Source: CAYYNP01 sp964472545
GTDB taxonomy: Bacteria; Planctomycetota; Planctomycetia; Pirellulales; Thermoguttaceae
DNA length: 30,283 nucleotides
Direction: 5' to 3'
Assembly: GCA_964472545.1 (NCBI GenBank)
Contig: CAYYNP010000095.1
Coordinates: 1 to 30,283, forward strand
Shown here: one piece after another, positions 6,848-15,038 of the stretch
Layout: every line of letters starts with the position of its first letter
Position numbering within the stretch: position 1 is the stretch's first letter
The notes under the pieces: model-generated
Told to the model about the DNA's origin: nothing
The model's input: only the letters and a program-made list of their open reading frames with translations
Databases searched by the model: none
Made by a program: the position numbers and the translations under genes

Positions 6848-8091
6848 TATAAGACTCCGTTGGGGACCTTCAACTCGCTGGGGCCGAGCGTTACCACGGT
6901 GAGATCGCCCGGCGGATGTTCGGCCAAATAGGCATTGATACTCTCGCACGAGAGTTCGTCGACCAGCCGGCCCAATTCGTCCAACGTACGCACGCGGCCG
7001 AGGTGATACCAATCTCTCGCGATGGCCGAACTGCGGGCGGAACTCGATTCCTGCTGCATGATCAGCGCGCTCTTGATCCGGGCCTTCAGCCGGCGGAGTT
7101 CGTCGGGCTCGATTCCCTTGGCCAGATGCTGCAACTCGGCCAGCATCACGTCGAGCGTCTCTTGGGCTCGCTCGGCGCTGGTGCCGGCACAACAAAACAC
7201 GCCCGCCCGATCGCGCAACGTGTGATATGCCGCATGCACGCCGTAGCACAGCCCGCGGCGCTCGCGGACCTCGGTAAACAGTCGGGAACTCGATCCGTTG
7301 CCCAACACGCCGGCCGCTCCCCAAGCGGCGAAGTAGTCGGCATGGCGATACGGCACGCCCGGATACGAGATGCCGACCTGCGTTTGGCTCGAATCGTACG
7401 GCAGATGGCTATATCGGGAACCGCGGGGCTGCTCGACGATCTGCGGCTTCTCGCCCGGCTGCCACTCGCCCAGCAGGCGGCCGACAGAGACCATCAAACT
7501 CGGCCAATCGAAGCGTCCGGCCACGCCCAGGATCGTTCCGTTGGAGCGGAAGTGCTGTTGGAAATGGGCGCGGACGTCGTCCGGCCCAATCGCCTCGAGC
7601 GACTCCTGCTCGCCGTGAGCCGGGCGTCCCCACGGATCGGGATAGTGCCGGCGCCGCATTTCGAGAGCGAGTTTCTGGGCAGGCTCATCTTCCACCGCCC
7701 GGAGCTCCTGCAGCATCGCCATCCGCCCGGCGTCGATCTGATCCTCCGGCAAGTGCGGCCGGCGGAGCAGATCGGCAAAGATCGCCAGGGCCTCGGGCAG
7801 GCTCTGCGCGAGCGTCGCCCCGCTGAAAGCCGTATGCGCATTGGAGACCGACTCGTGACGCTCGACGCCCAGATTGTCCAGATCGAGTACGAATTGGCGG
7901 CTGTCGCGTGGGCCCGCCCCGCGCAGGGCCATCTCGCAGGTGAATCCGCTGAGCCCGCTCCGCTGGGCCGGATCGTAGACGCACCCGGCCGGCACCAGGA
8001 ACGTCATGGCGGCGGACTGCACGGAGGCCATCGGCTCCCCCAAGAGCACCAAACCGTTGGAGAAGGTGTGGGAGAGGATCGACTGGCTCAC
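6847..8091 (-). CDS. M16 peptidase-like protein, non-catalytic subunit
   Basis: The protein has 414 residues and the same two-domain M16B layout as its neighbour. The zinc motif is lost: where HFLEH is expected after GLS there is GFTCE (49-53), so neither zinc histidine nor the catalytic Glu is present. In contrast, the C-terminal domain keeps the substrate-binding signature at 269-285 (SRLFTEVRERRGLCYGV). This matches known heterodimeric M16B peptidases, in which one chain carries zinc and the other the Arg/Tyr pair. I chose the GTG at 8091 because AAGGA lies seven bases upstream; the ATG at 8181 adds a 30-residue extension with no family resemblance. It overlaps the catalytic-subunit gene by one base (TAGTG), consistent with equal synthesis of the two chains. 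Confidence 0.9.
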   Translation of the reverse strand: MSQSILSHTFSNGLVLLGEPMASVQSAAMTFLVPAGCVYDPAQRSGLSGFTCEMALRGAGPRDSRQFVLDLDNLGVERHESVSNAHTAFSGATLAQSLPEALAIFADLLRRPHLPEDQIDAGRMAMLQELRAVEDEPAQKLALEMRRRHYPDPWGRPAHGEQESLEAIGPDDVRAHFQQHFRSNGTILGVAGRFDWPSLMVSVGRLLGEWQPGEKPQIVEQPRGSRYSHLPYDSSQTQVGISYPGVPYRHADYFAAWGAAGVLGNGSSSRLFTEVRERRGLCYGVHAAYHTLRDRAGVFCCAGTSAERAQETLDVMLAELQHLAKGIEPDELRRLKARIKSALIMQQESSSARSSAIARDWYHLGRVRTLDELGRLVDELSCESINAYLAEHPPGDLTVVTLGPSELKVPNGVL

Positions 8092-8182
8092 GTAGGGTCC
8101 TTCTCGGGCGGGTGGAATGGGTTGGGCCGAAACGACGGATTGGACCACAGGGTTGGCCGTTGTGCAACCCCCGCCGCACAAT

Positions 8183-8224
8183 GGTCACGAACAGGCGGTC
8201 ACCAGTGGGCGGTCACGAGTAGGC
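8183..8224. repeat. Three tandem 14-bp repeats
   Basis: GGTCACGAACAGGC (8183-8196), GGTCACCAGTGGGC (8197-8210) and GGTCACGAGTAGGC (8211-8224) follow one another exactly at a 14-bp period. GGTCAC and GGC are invariant; the bases between vary. The third copy includes the stop codon and last codons of the acetyltransferase gene on the minus strand. Confidence 0.75.
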
Positions 8225-8773
8225 CACTTCCGCGGCCTTGAAAACCGTCTTGACCAATGAGAAGCCGGCTCGCTGATAGAGGCGGATCGCCCCTTCGTTG
8301 TTCGCGGTGACTTCGAGGAAGACTCGCTGCATACCGGCCTTGCGGAACCCCTCCAACGAGCGATACAGCAGCCGGGAGCCAAGTCCGCCGTCGCGATGGC
8401 CCGGTGCAATGCCCAGGTTCTGAATCGCCCCCAATGCCTGGCGATTCCTGATTCCCTGGATCGTGCCACAGTACTCCGGCCGCGAGTTGCCCGGCGGCGT
8501 GTACACGGCCAGCCAGGTGGCCCCCGGCAGAAAGCCCGGCTTGCGAACGATCTGCCGCATCAGACGTCGGCATCCGGAGAACTCGCCCAAGCAGGGGAAG
8601 ACGTTGGCGTCGATCTCGTCGCGGAAACTGAGATACTTGGCCTTGGCAAACGCATCCAGCAGCGACGGATCCCAGGCAAGGAACTCATAACCCTGCGGCG
8701 GTTCGCTGTCGGAGAGATCGCGACCGGCCAGGTCCATCTCCATGCGATATCGTTTGAAGTAGGTGAGGTTCAT
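8213..8773 (-). CDS. GNAT family N-acetyltransferase
   Basis: The protein has 186 residues. The acetyl-CoA-binding motif A is seen at about 119-135 (NLGIAPGHRDGGLGSRLL, fitting the Q/R-x-x-G-x-G/A loop), followed by the C-terminal motif B, NNEGAIRLYQRAGF (158-171). The N-terminal MNLTYFKRYRMEMDL (1-15) precedes the fold. The substrate cannot be inferred. The ATG at 8773 is chosen because the sequence becomes protein-like there, but the ribosome site is weak (GGAACG, somewhat far). The frame stays open another 150 bases upstream with Arg/Cys-rich sequence that looks non-coding. It is followed by a short gap to the M16 pair, and co-transcription is possible. Its stop lies in a 14-bp tandem repeat. 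Confidence 0.88.
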   Translation of the reverse strand: MNLTYFKRYRMEMDLAGRDLSDSEPPQGYEFLAWDPSLLDAFAKAKYLSFRDEIDANVFPCLGEFSGCRRLMRQIVRKPGFLPGATWLAVYTPPGNSRPEYCGTIQGIRNRQALGAIQNLGIAPGHRDGGLGSRLLYRSLEGFRKAGMQRVFLEVTANNEGAIRLYQRAGFSLVKTVFKAAEVAYS

Positions 8774-8903
8774 GCGATGCGACGTTCCGCTGGGTACCAC
8801 GCACCAGTGACATCGGCAATCCGAATGCCAATCGTGCCGCCTTTTCCCCCTTCGCCGCACAGTTGCTATAGGCCGTACGCCGTGGCAGCGACACCTGCTA
8901 CGG

Positions 8904-10145
8904 TTACACCCGCCACGGCGCACGCATCGGCTGGTTGACCAGCCGGTTGGCCTCCTCGTCGCCGATCACCTGCTCGGCCACCGGGTCGTAGCGGATTCTG
9001 CGGCCGGTGCGGATGGCGATGTTGGCCAGATGGAGGATCGTCACCGCCCGATGGGCCGCTTCGGCGTGCCCGCCGGCCTGGCGACGCGTTCGGACGGCCT
9101 CGACGAACGAGAGCAGCGGCTCCGGATCGGGCGTGGCCGCGATCTTCGCTTGTGCATCTGCGTTGAGATCGCCCAGGCTCACCCCCCGGACCGGTTTTCG
9201 ATCGTAGCCCGGGCCCCATTCGCCGCTCTCGAAGACCAGCGTGAACCCGTCGGCATATTTCATTTCGACCCACGCCCACAGCCCGGCGGCTTCCGGGTGC
9301 GACGGCGGCGCGAAGGCCTCGATCTCCACGGGGCTGGTGTCGTCCTTGGCATAGGTCCACTGCGTCGGGTCCATATAGTGCTGCCCGAAATCGGCCAGCC
9401 CGCCGCCTTCGTAGTCCCAGTAATAGCGGTGGGTCCAGCCGAAGCGGTGCGGATTGTGTGGCCGCAACGGCGCCGGGCCGCAGTACATGTTCCAATCGAG
9501 GTTCGCCGGCGCCGGCTGTGTCTTGTAGCAGATCTGCCCGCAGTATTTCCGCACGTGAAACCCGCCGCGATGGATATGCACCGCCTCGCAAGGCTTCAGC
9601 AGGCCGCTTTGCATGATCTTGTGGATGAGGATCGCGCCGGGGTCTCGAGACGCCCGAAAGCGGCCGCCGGTGCCGATCTGGAAGAGGCGTCCGTAGCGCT
9701 TCGAGGCGTCAACCACGGCCCGGCCTTCGGCGATGAACTTGGTCATCGGCTTTTCGCAGATCACGTCCTTACCGGCCTCCATGGCGGCCACGCTGATCGA
9801 GGCGTGCCAGTGGGGTGGCGTGGCCACGCTGATTACGTCGATGTCGGGCCGCTCGAGCAGGCGGCGGTAGTCGGAGTAGATCGTCTTGTTGTCGGCCCGG
9901 TCGAGGTATTTTACGTCGCATCGCGCCGCCAATCGATACTCGCCGCCGACACCCTGGATATACGAGCGGACGTCTTCCCCGCTCTGGCTGCCGCAGCCGA
10001 TGATCCCCACCACCAGCGCCTCGCTCGGCGGCACCTCGGCCGGCCCGCCCAACACGTTTCGCGGCACAATCGACACCGCCGCCGCGGCAGCCGCCGTGCC
10101 TTTGAGAAAGCGGCGGCGATCGACCCGATGGTTGTCCGTGACCAT
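8904..10145 (-). CDS. Tat-exported Gfo/Idh/MocA family oxidoreductase
   Basis: The protein has 413 residues. A twin-arginine signal (RRRFLKG, 10-16, then an Ala-rich stretch to about 34) directs the folded enzyme across the membrane. The Rossmann fold follows, with VGIIGCGSQSG (46-56), and the family's EKP motif at 131-133 (CEKPM), whose Lys contacts NAD(P) and substrate. The C-terminal alpha/beta domain has DFGQHYMD, with the His expected in the active site. Relatives oxidise or epimerise sugars and polyols using NAD(P)(H), or hydrolyse glycosides through an NAD-dependent route, but the substrate here is unknown. The ATG at 10145 has a near-perfect GGGAGGAA six bases upstream. Periplasmic Gfo/Idh enzymes are greatly expanded in planctomycetes and usually tied to polysaccharide use, which fits the sugar transporter found elsewhere in the window. 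Confidence 0.93.
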   Translation of the reverse strand: MVTDNHRVDRRRFLKGTAAAAAAVSIVPRNVLGGPAEVPPSEALVVGIIGCGSQSGEDVRSYIQGVGGEYRLAARCDVKYLDRADNKTIYSDYRRLLERPDIDVISVATPPHWHASISVAAMEAGKDVICEKPMTKFIAEGRAVVDASKRYGRLFQIGTGGRFRASRDPGAILIHKIMQSGLLKPCEAVHIHRGGFHVRKYCGQICYKTQPAPANLDWNMYCGPAPLRPHNPHRFGWTHRYYWDYEGGGLADFGQHYMDPTQWTYAKDDTSPVEIEAFAPPSHPEAAGLWAWVEMKYADGFTLVFESGEWGPGYDRKPVRGVSLGDLNADAQAKIAATPDPEPLLSFVEAVRTRRQAGGHAEAAHRAVTILHLANIAIRTGRRIRYDPVAEQVIGDEEANRLVNQPMRAPWRV

Positions 10146-10849
10146 GGCGATTCCTCCCTTTAGGGCTTGTGTGTCATACGGCCGACAGTCTAGCGCGCCA
10201 CGCCGGCCGGGTCGAGCGCCGTGGTGTGGAATCGGCCGTCGACGACCTCGGTGAGCACTCATCCCAACTCCGCATGGCAGGCCATTCCCGGCGGTGAATG
10301 GGGCCGTAGGCATTCGTCTAACCCGTTCGTAGTGCCCCGATTCATCGGGGCCGTGCAGCGGAATCCCGCGAAAGACCGCATGAATGCGGTCACTACGAAC
10401 GGCTCTTGACGGGTTGGGCGATTGCTTACATGGGGCCGTTCGTAAGTCATGGTGGAAGCAGGCCTTACGTTGTCGCCGAACCGTAGAATGCGTCCGTTTC
10501 TTCCCCCGGCAGATTTTTCAAGAATTTTGGGGCTTCTCCAGGGAAAATGCTTGCGTTTGTCGCCAGTAGTGGTAGGATCAGCGTCGTGCCGTTCGGGTAG
10601 GTTGCCCGGTATGGGCTGCTTGGACGGTTGCGAGGTCTGATCTGTCTCTCCTGGATCAGCTCGAGGTAGCGCTGGCTTCCCGGCAGTACCGCCATCCCAA
10701 GAGGGTGTCGGTCGTCTTTTCGGGTGTTGTCCGTTCGGCCCGTTGCCGGTAGCCGTCTATGTCTTCAGCCCCGGCCGCCGCGCGGCAAGTTTGTGCCAAG
10801 ATCGTGTCCCGATCAGCCATAGTCCCCGTTTCAGTAAAGGAAGTGCGTC
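10146..10849. other. 704-base intergenic region
   Basis: This divergent gap lies between the oxidoreductase (minus) and the PEP-CTERM gene (plus). It holds a small hairpin (CCATTC 10282-10287, GAATGG 10296-10301), an 80-bp nested palindrome (listed separately), and a partial echo of its arm, CCGTTCGTAAGT, at about 10437-10448. A weak promoter-like pair on the plus strand is TTGCGT (10551-10556), 16 bases, TAGGAT (10573-10578). A 76-codon open frame on the minus strand (10465-10695) has acceptable codon use but no ribosome site or known family, so I do not call it a gene. Confidence 0.5.
10323..10402. repeat. 80-bp nested palindromic (REP/MITE-like) element
   Basis: Outer 12-bp perfect inverted arms, CCGTTCGTAGTG (10323-10334) and CACTACGAACGG (10391-10402), enclose two further hairpins. 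The first is GCCCCGA/TCGGGGC (10334-10351, 4-base loop). The second is GACCGCAT/ATGCGGTC (10374-10391, 2-base loop). Such compact palindromes without coding capacity are typical of REP sequences or short MITEs mobilised by a transposase encoded elsewhere. No transposase is nearby. Confidence 0.7.
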
Positions 10850-11638
10850 ATGTTGCGAACGTTCCTGACTGCTGTTGTCTTGATCGTGGTAGTGCTGACG
10901 GCGTGGCCCGTTCGGGCCGGCAGCCACGATGAACTCAATCCGGGCGTGTGGGACCCGGATACCACGCCGTATGGCCAGACATACGGCCAGTGGGCCAGCG
11001 ACTGGTGGAATTGGGCAGAACACGAGCCGCCGGCCACGCACGCCGCAGGCGATCCGGACGGGCGGTTCGGTCTCCTCAACCAACAGGGCAACGTCTGGTT
11101 CCTCGCCGGGAACTTCGGCGGCGTGTCGGTCCGCGATCTCGTAGTGCCGGAAGGAACGGCCTTGTTCTTCCCGATTCTCACCTACGGGGCATGGGAGCCT
11201 ACCGACGGAGCCAACGAGCAGGAGTTGCGCGACACGGCCGATTTCTTCATGGCGCCGAATCTCATCCGCTCGTTGTCGGCCAGCGTAGACGGCGTCAGCC
11301 TCTCTGACCTATCCGACTATCGGGCCGCATCGCCGGCCGGCGGTTTCCAACTGGACGTACCGGCCGGAGCCCGGTTGACCGAGCCGCCCGACGTCGGCGA
11401 GGGACTCGAAGCGAGAGACCATTTGGCCGTCACGGATGGATACTGGCTGATGCTCGAGCCGCTGTCAGCGGGCGACCACGTCGTCAAATTCCAGGGAGCC
11501 CTCGGCCCGTCCGATAACGAAATCTGGTTTGAGCTGGACGTGACGTACCGCATTACACCCGAACCCTCCACTCTCATCCTGTTGGGCGTGGGTGCGTTGG
11601 GGCTGGTGGGCTATGCGTGGCGACGCAAGAAGCGGTGA
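10850..11638 (+). CDS. Exported PEP-CTERM protein of the W-rich secreted family
   Basis: The protein has 262 residues. A signal peptide covers 1-24 (cleavage likely after PVRA). The C-terminus has the exosortase sorting signal: PEPSTLILLG, a hydrophobic helix and the basic tail YAWRRKKR. Exosortase (EpsH/XrtA-like) would cleave and anchor the protein at the cell surface or in the exopolysaccharide layer. The N-terminal domain has YGQTYGQWASDWWNWAEHEP, NVWFLAGNFGG and GTALFFPIL. I recall this pattern from uncharacterised secreted proteins in several bacteria, but no function is known to me. The ATG at 10850 has AAAGGAAG eight bases upstream. It is a single-gene unit, convergent with the cytochrome gene that follows. 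The sorting signal is certain; the biochemical role is not. Confidence 0.9.
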   Translation: MLRTFLTAVVLIVVVLTAWPVRAGSHDELNPGVWDPDTTPYGQTYGQWASDWWNWAEHEPPATHAAGDPDGRFGLLNQQGNVWFLAGNFGGVSVRDLVVPEGTALFFPILTYGAWEPTDGANEQELRDTADFFMAPNLIRSLSASVDGVSLSDLSDYRAASPAGGFQLDVPAGARLTEPPDVGEGLEARDHLAVTDGYWLMLEPLSAGDHVVKFQGALGPSDNEIWFELDVTYRITPEPSTLILLGVGALGLVGYAWRRKKR

Positions 11639-11851
11639 CCGTGGCGAATCCGCATTTGCGATGGTCTCGGAGGGCGACGTTGCGGGCGTTCTTGCAGCAA
11701 CGGCGGTAGGTCCTGTTGCGGCGTCGAGCCGACACGAGTAACTAGGCCCGCTTCGGAGGCCCTCCCCGTGCCATCGGCTCCGCCGGTGGTCACTCACTCG
11801 TTATTGTCAATCCATCCGGTCGGCCAATCATACGCTTTACTGTGAACCAAT
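11639..11851. other. Intergenic gap between two convergent genes
   Basis: 213 bases between the PEP-CTERM stop and the cytochrome stop. Transcription from both sides ends here. I see only short, imperfect GC-rich inverted repeats (for example GTTGC/GCAAC around 11679-11701) and no clear terminator with a T-run. Confidence 0.4.
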
Positions 11852-14731
11852 CTACGGACACGTCGACAGCCGACTGCCCGGCATGTCCATCCGGGCGGTA
11901 TTCTTCAGCAACTCGGCGATCGGCTCGAACGTCGCCAGGATTCTCTGATAGTCGGGATCGTCCGTGGTCTGAAAGACGGCCCGGCCGCACTTCTCGCTGC
12001 CGCCGGCCGATTTCGCCAGCGGAGCAGCCAGAAAGCCATTCCACTGCGGGCTGGTGATCCGCACGTAGAACGAGCGCGGAATCCCTTCGGCGTGACACGA
12101 CGCGCAGCGCGATTTCGCCACGTCCGCCAACACGCGATCCAGTTCCGCGGGAACCATCCGTCGGCAACCACGCAGGTCGTAGTGATTCGAGGAACTCGTG
12201 CCGTAGTACGGCACGTTCAGGTCGATCCAGGCGAATACGCGGCGGCGCTCGGCGTCGCTGAGCTTCACCCGCGGGCGGTCATCGGCGTCCGGGTGGCCGT
12301 CCAGGACGATCTCGGCCAGGCGGCTTACGGGCGAGCCCCAGGTCTTCGGAGCGATTTGCAGGATGTTGTCTTCGGCGCCGTTATAGGTGGGAATCCACTT
12401 CGTGTAAGGATTCGTCCCCACGTCGAGGATGTTCTTTCGCCGGGAAAGCCCGCCCTGGTTGGGATCGGTGGCCAACGTGCCGGCTCGGGCAAGCGTTTCG
12501 TACGAGACGTTGAAGAAATCGGTCAAGTCGCCGCTCAGATCGACACCGCCGGACGGCTCCAAAGGGTGATGGCAGTCGACGCAATGCCGATCCAACACCG
12601 GCTGGACGACCTGCGCGTAGCTGAAACCGGTCAGCCCCCATTCGGGCGGCGGAGGTTCCCGCGGCTCGCCGTGCAGCGCCGTGGGCAATTCGCGCACGCT
12701 GGAGGAAGAGAGGCGGTGCTCGTGGCATCCGATGCACCCTTGCACTTCGCCGGGCATCAAGTGCGTAAAGCTCCGCATCCGCTGCACGGCCCGTCCTTCC
12801 GCGTCGATCGCCATAAAGTAGATCGGCACGCCGGCGGGCACCTTGAATACGGCCGACCCGTCTTCGGCCACCGGCACGTATCCCCAGACTTTCTTCGGGG
12901 CGTACGTCGCGCCGCAGGAAACGACCGGGAACTGAAACCCGAACGCCGCCCGGCTCAGCGGTGCCAGCCGGCTCTTCTCGATCTCCTGCACCACACAGAT
13001 CTGTTTCACTTCGCCCCGTTTCACCTGCGGCTCGAGTCCCTTGTAGACGTCTTGAAGATAGACCGTGGCCCAGTTGCCGTCTTCCGGCGCCTCGGGCAAC
13101 CGCGACGGCGAGACCGGCGGACGCCGCCGCGGACGCAGCGGCCGGGCACCGTAGAATCCGAGTCCCCCGGCGGAGACCTTCGGGCGGAGGATCTCCCATT
13201 GACGCGTGCCGGCGTAATCGCGCAACAGCAGCGTGCCGCGGCGAGAAACCAGGAAGTGCCGGCCGTCGACCGGGTACGGGCTTTCGTACGGCCCGCGAAC
13301 GCGGTCGTCGGTGGCAAATCCCCGATCGACGCGCCCGACGGCGACTTCGGGTGTGAGGTTGCGAATGGCCGCCTGGGCGTTCACGCCGCGCGACGGGTCG
13401 ATGATCCCGATCGCGCCGCGGCAGGGGCCGCCGTGACCGGTCATCGTGCAGAGGAACGTCGTGGTGCCCGGCACCGAATGGGCTTCCATGAACGTGCCCG
13501 GCGTGAGCACGCGATTGCCGAAGACGACCGACAAGCCGGTCCCGTCGGGCTTGATCGTCCACAGGCTTTGGATGGGGATCGCCGGCCGGTCGACGTATTC
13601 CCAACGGCTGTAGACGATCTGGCCGTCGGCCGCCACGCTGGGCGTGAAGTCGTTCAGATAGTTGGCCGAAAGCCGCCGCACGTTTCCCCCGTGGCGATCC
13701 ATCCGGTGCAACACGCCCACCGGCGAGGTCCAGCAGTAGGCAAACGCCGGCTTGCGGGTCGAGAGAAAGGCGATCCCGCCGTCGGGCAGCCAGCAGGCGT
13801 TGAAGTTGTGGGCGTTGCCGTCGGTCAACTGCACGGGATCGCCGCCGTCGACGTCGACCCGATAGAGTTGATAGGAACGATCGCCGGCGGCCTTCCAACT
13901 GAAGAGCACTTCGCGGCCGTCGTACGAGAGATCGCAGTCGAGGATCTGCCCGGCCGGCGAGGCGACCAAGTCTCGCAGGGCCGGCACACCGTCGTCGACC
14001 GAGAGGATCACCAACCCGCCGCCGGGATGAAAGTCTTCGGCGTGATAGGTGTAGACGTGCGTGGGGTTGATCTCGCGCCGCCGGATGGCCACCAGTCGGC
14101 GGCAGCCGATCGCGTCGGTCCAACTCGTGTCTTCCCCGATCACGGCCGCCTCTTCCCCGCGCCGCAAGATCTGGGCCAGGTCGTCATCGGTAGGGCTTGC
14201 CGCAAAGACCATGATCTCTGCGGCGCCCGGGTTGAGGCCGCCGTGCGAGTTGAGAAATCGCAGTGTGATCTTGCTCAGTGCCGTTGTCTTGGGGAGCTTG
14301 ATGCGCTGAGGGCCGTGGACCATTTGCAGCGATCCGCTGACGGCCGGCCGCCGTGCGCCGTCCAGGTAGACCTCGTAGTCGCGAAAACACTCGCTCATCA
14401 TCCAGGCCGTGCGACCGTAGTAGACGATCTCGGCCACGTCGACCGGTTGCTTCCAGGCCAGCGTGAAGTCGGCAGCGTCGCCCGTCTTGCTCTTCCGCAC
14501 GCACCAGGCGCGGTGGAATTCGGCCTCTTTGCCGTCGGGGGGCGCGACCACGCCGTCGACGGCAAACTCGGGCAGAAAACGGTCGTCGTGGACGGAAGTC
14601 GCCGAGACGGCGGCCGTCGGGGCAAGGTTTCCGTTATCCGCAGCGCGCGGCGTGGCCTGCGCACGTGAAGCGACGGCCAGCGACAAGCAGAATACGGCCG
14701 CTGCCGCGTTACGTCGACGTCGTGATCGCAT
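11852..14731 (-). CDS. HzsA-like exported multidomain c-type cytochrome
   Basis: The protein has 959 residues. A signal peptide (1-27, basic RSRRRR then a hydrophobic core) leads into a discoidin/F5-8-like beta-sandwich at about 35-180. A TolB-like beta-propeller follows at about 190-480 (repeats such as PDGGIAFLSTR, SYDGREVLFSW, AADGQIVYSRW). Next is a region resembling hydrazine synthase subunit alpha. Three haem-binding CXXCH motifs are visible: Cys666 (CIGCH), Cys717 (CVDCH) and Cys876 (CASCH). The ATG at 14731 has GGGAGGT directly upstream. Related genes are widespread in planctomycetes that do not perform anammox, so a hydrazine synthase role is not implied. A periplasmic redox role, perhaps linked to carbohydrate oxidation, is inference. 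The two partner subunits HzsB and HzsC are not in the window. Confidence 0.88.
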   Translation of the reverse strand: MRSRRRRNAAAAVFCLSLAVASRAQATPRAADNGNLAPTAAVSATSVHDDRFLPEFAVDGVVAPPDGKEAEFHRAWCVRKSKTGDAADFTLAWKQPVDVAEIVYYGRTAWMMSECFRDYEVYLDGARRPAVSGSLQMVHGPQRIKLPKTTALSKITLRFLNSHGGLNPGAAEIMVFAASPTDDDLAQILRRGEEAAVIGEDTSWTDAIGCRRLVAIRRREINPTHVYTYHAEDFHPGGGLVILSVDDGVPALRDLVASPAGQILDCDLSYDGREVLFSWKAAGDRSYQLYRVDVDGGDPVQLTDGNAHNFNACWLPDGGIAFLSTRKPAFAYCWTSPVGVLHRMDRHGGNVRRLSANYLNDFTPSVAADGQIVYSRWEYVDRPAIPIQSLWTIKPDGTGLSVVFGNRVLTPGTFMEAHSVPGTTTFLCTMTGHGGPCRGAIGIIDPSRGVNAQAAIRNLTPEVAVGRVDRGFATDDRVRGPYESPYPVDGRHFLVSRRGTLLLRDYAGTRQWEILRPKVSAGGLGFYGARPLRPRRRPPVSPSRLPEAPEDGNWATVYLQDVYKGLEPQVKRGEVKQICVVQEIEKSRLAPLSRAAFGFQFPVVSCGATYAPKKVWGYVPVAEDGSAVFKVPAGVPIYFMAIDAEGRAVQRMRSFTHLMPGEVQGCIGCHEHRLSSSSVRELPTALHGEPREPPPPEWGLTGFSYAQVVQPVLDRHCVDCHHPLEPSGGVDLSGDLTDFFNVSYETLARAGTLATDPNQGGLSRRKNILDVGTNPYTKWIPTYNGAEDNILQIAPKTWGSPVSRLAEIVLDGHPDADDRPRVKLSDAERRRVFAWIDLNVPYYGTSSSNHYDLRGCRRMVPAELDRVLADVAKSRCASCHAEGIPRSFYVRITSPQWNGFLAAPLAKSAGGSEKCGRAVFQTTDDPDYQRILATFEPIAELLKNTARMDMPGSRLSTCP

Positions 14732-15038
14732 ACGCACCTCCCAAGGGCCTGGCATCGGCTGCTTGCCGGCGGGAAGCAGCCAACGGGCAAGAGCAGATTG
14801 CGAGCCTCGATCCGTCCACTTGCCGATACACTTTCGTCAGAGTCATTCATACTCCTACACGCCGCCGGACGCAAGAGCGCGGCGGTTTGGCCTCCAAAGC
14901 ACGGTACGGAAGCGCGGCCCCGAAAGCGGGCCCGGGCATTGGCGCACGGCCCGGCGTGGTCTATGTTCTCAGATAGTGGGGGGCGCGCCGACGTTGCTTA
15001 TCCGCAGGTCCGTTTTGCATCAAGAGAGGAAGTCGACA
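14732..15038. other. 307-base divergent promoter region
   Basis: The gap separates the cytochrome gene (minus) from the beta-propeller gene (plus) and must contain at least the promoter of each. I see ribosome sites next to both starts (GGGAGGT at the left end, GAGGAAG at the right end) but no convincing -35/-10 pair, tRNA or riboswitch-like fold. Confidence 0.4.

Noticed and set aside
10146..10849. tRNA or riboswitch in the largest gap
   Set aside because: The hairpins present are simple palindromes; no cloverleaf, TTCGA-like T-loop or known riboswitch core was seen.
12092..14668. 858-codon open frame on the plus strand opposite the cytochrome gene
   Set aside because: It is a GC-rich antisense shadow: Arg/Gly/His-rich, no domain, and exactly opposite a gene with signal peptide and haem motifs.
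11852..14731. Anammox hydrazine synthase
   Set aside because: Only the alpha-like subunit is present, in a sugar and surface context. Similar proteins occur in many planctomycetes that do not perform anammox.
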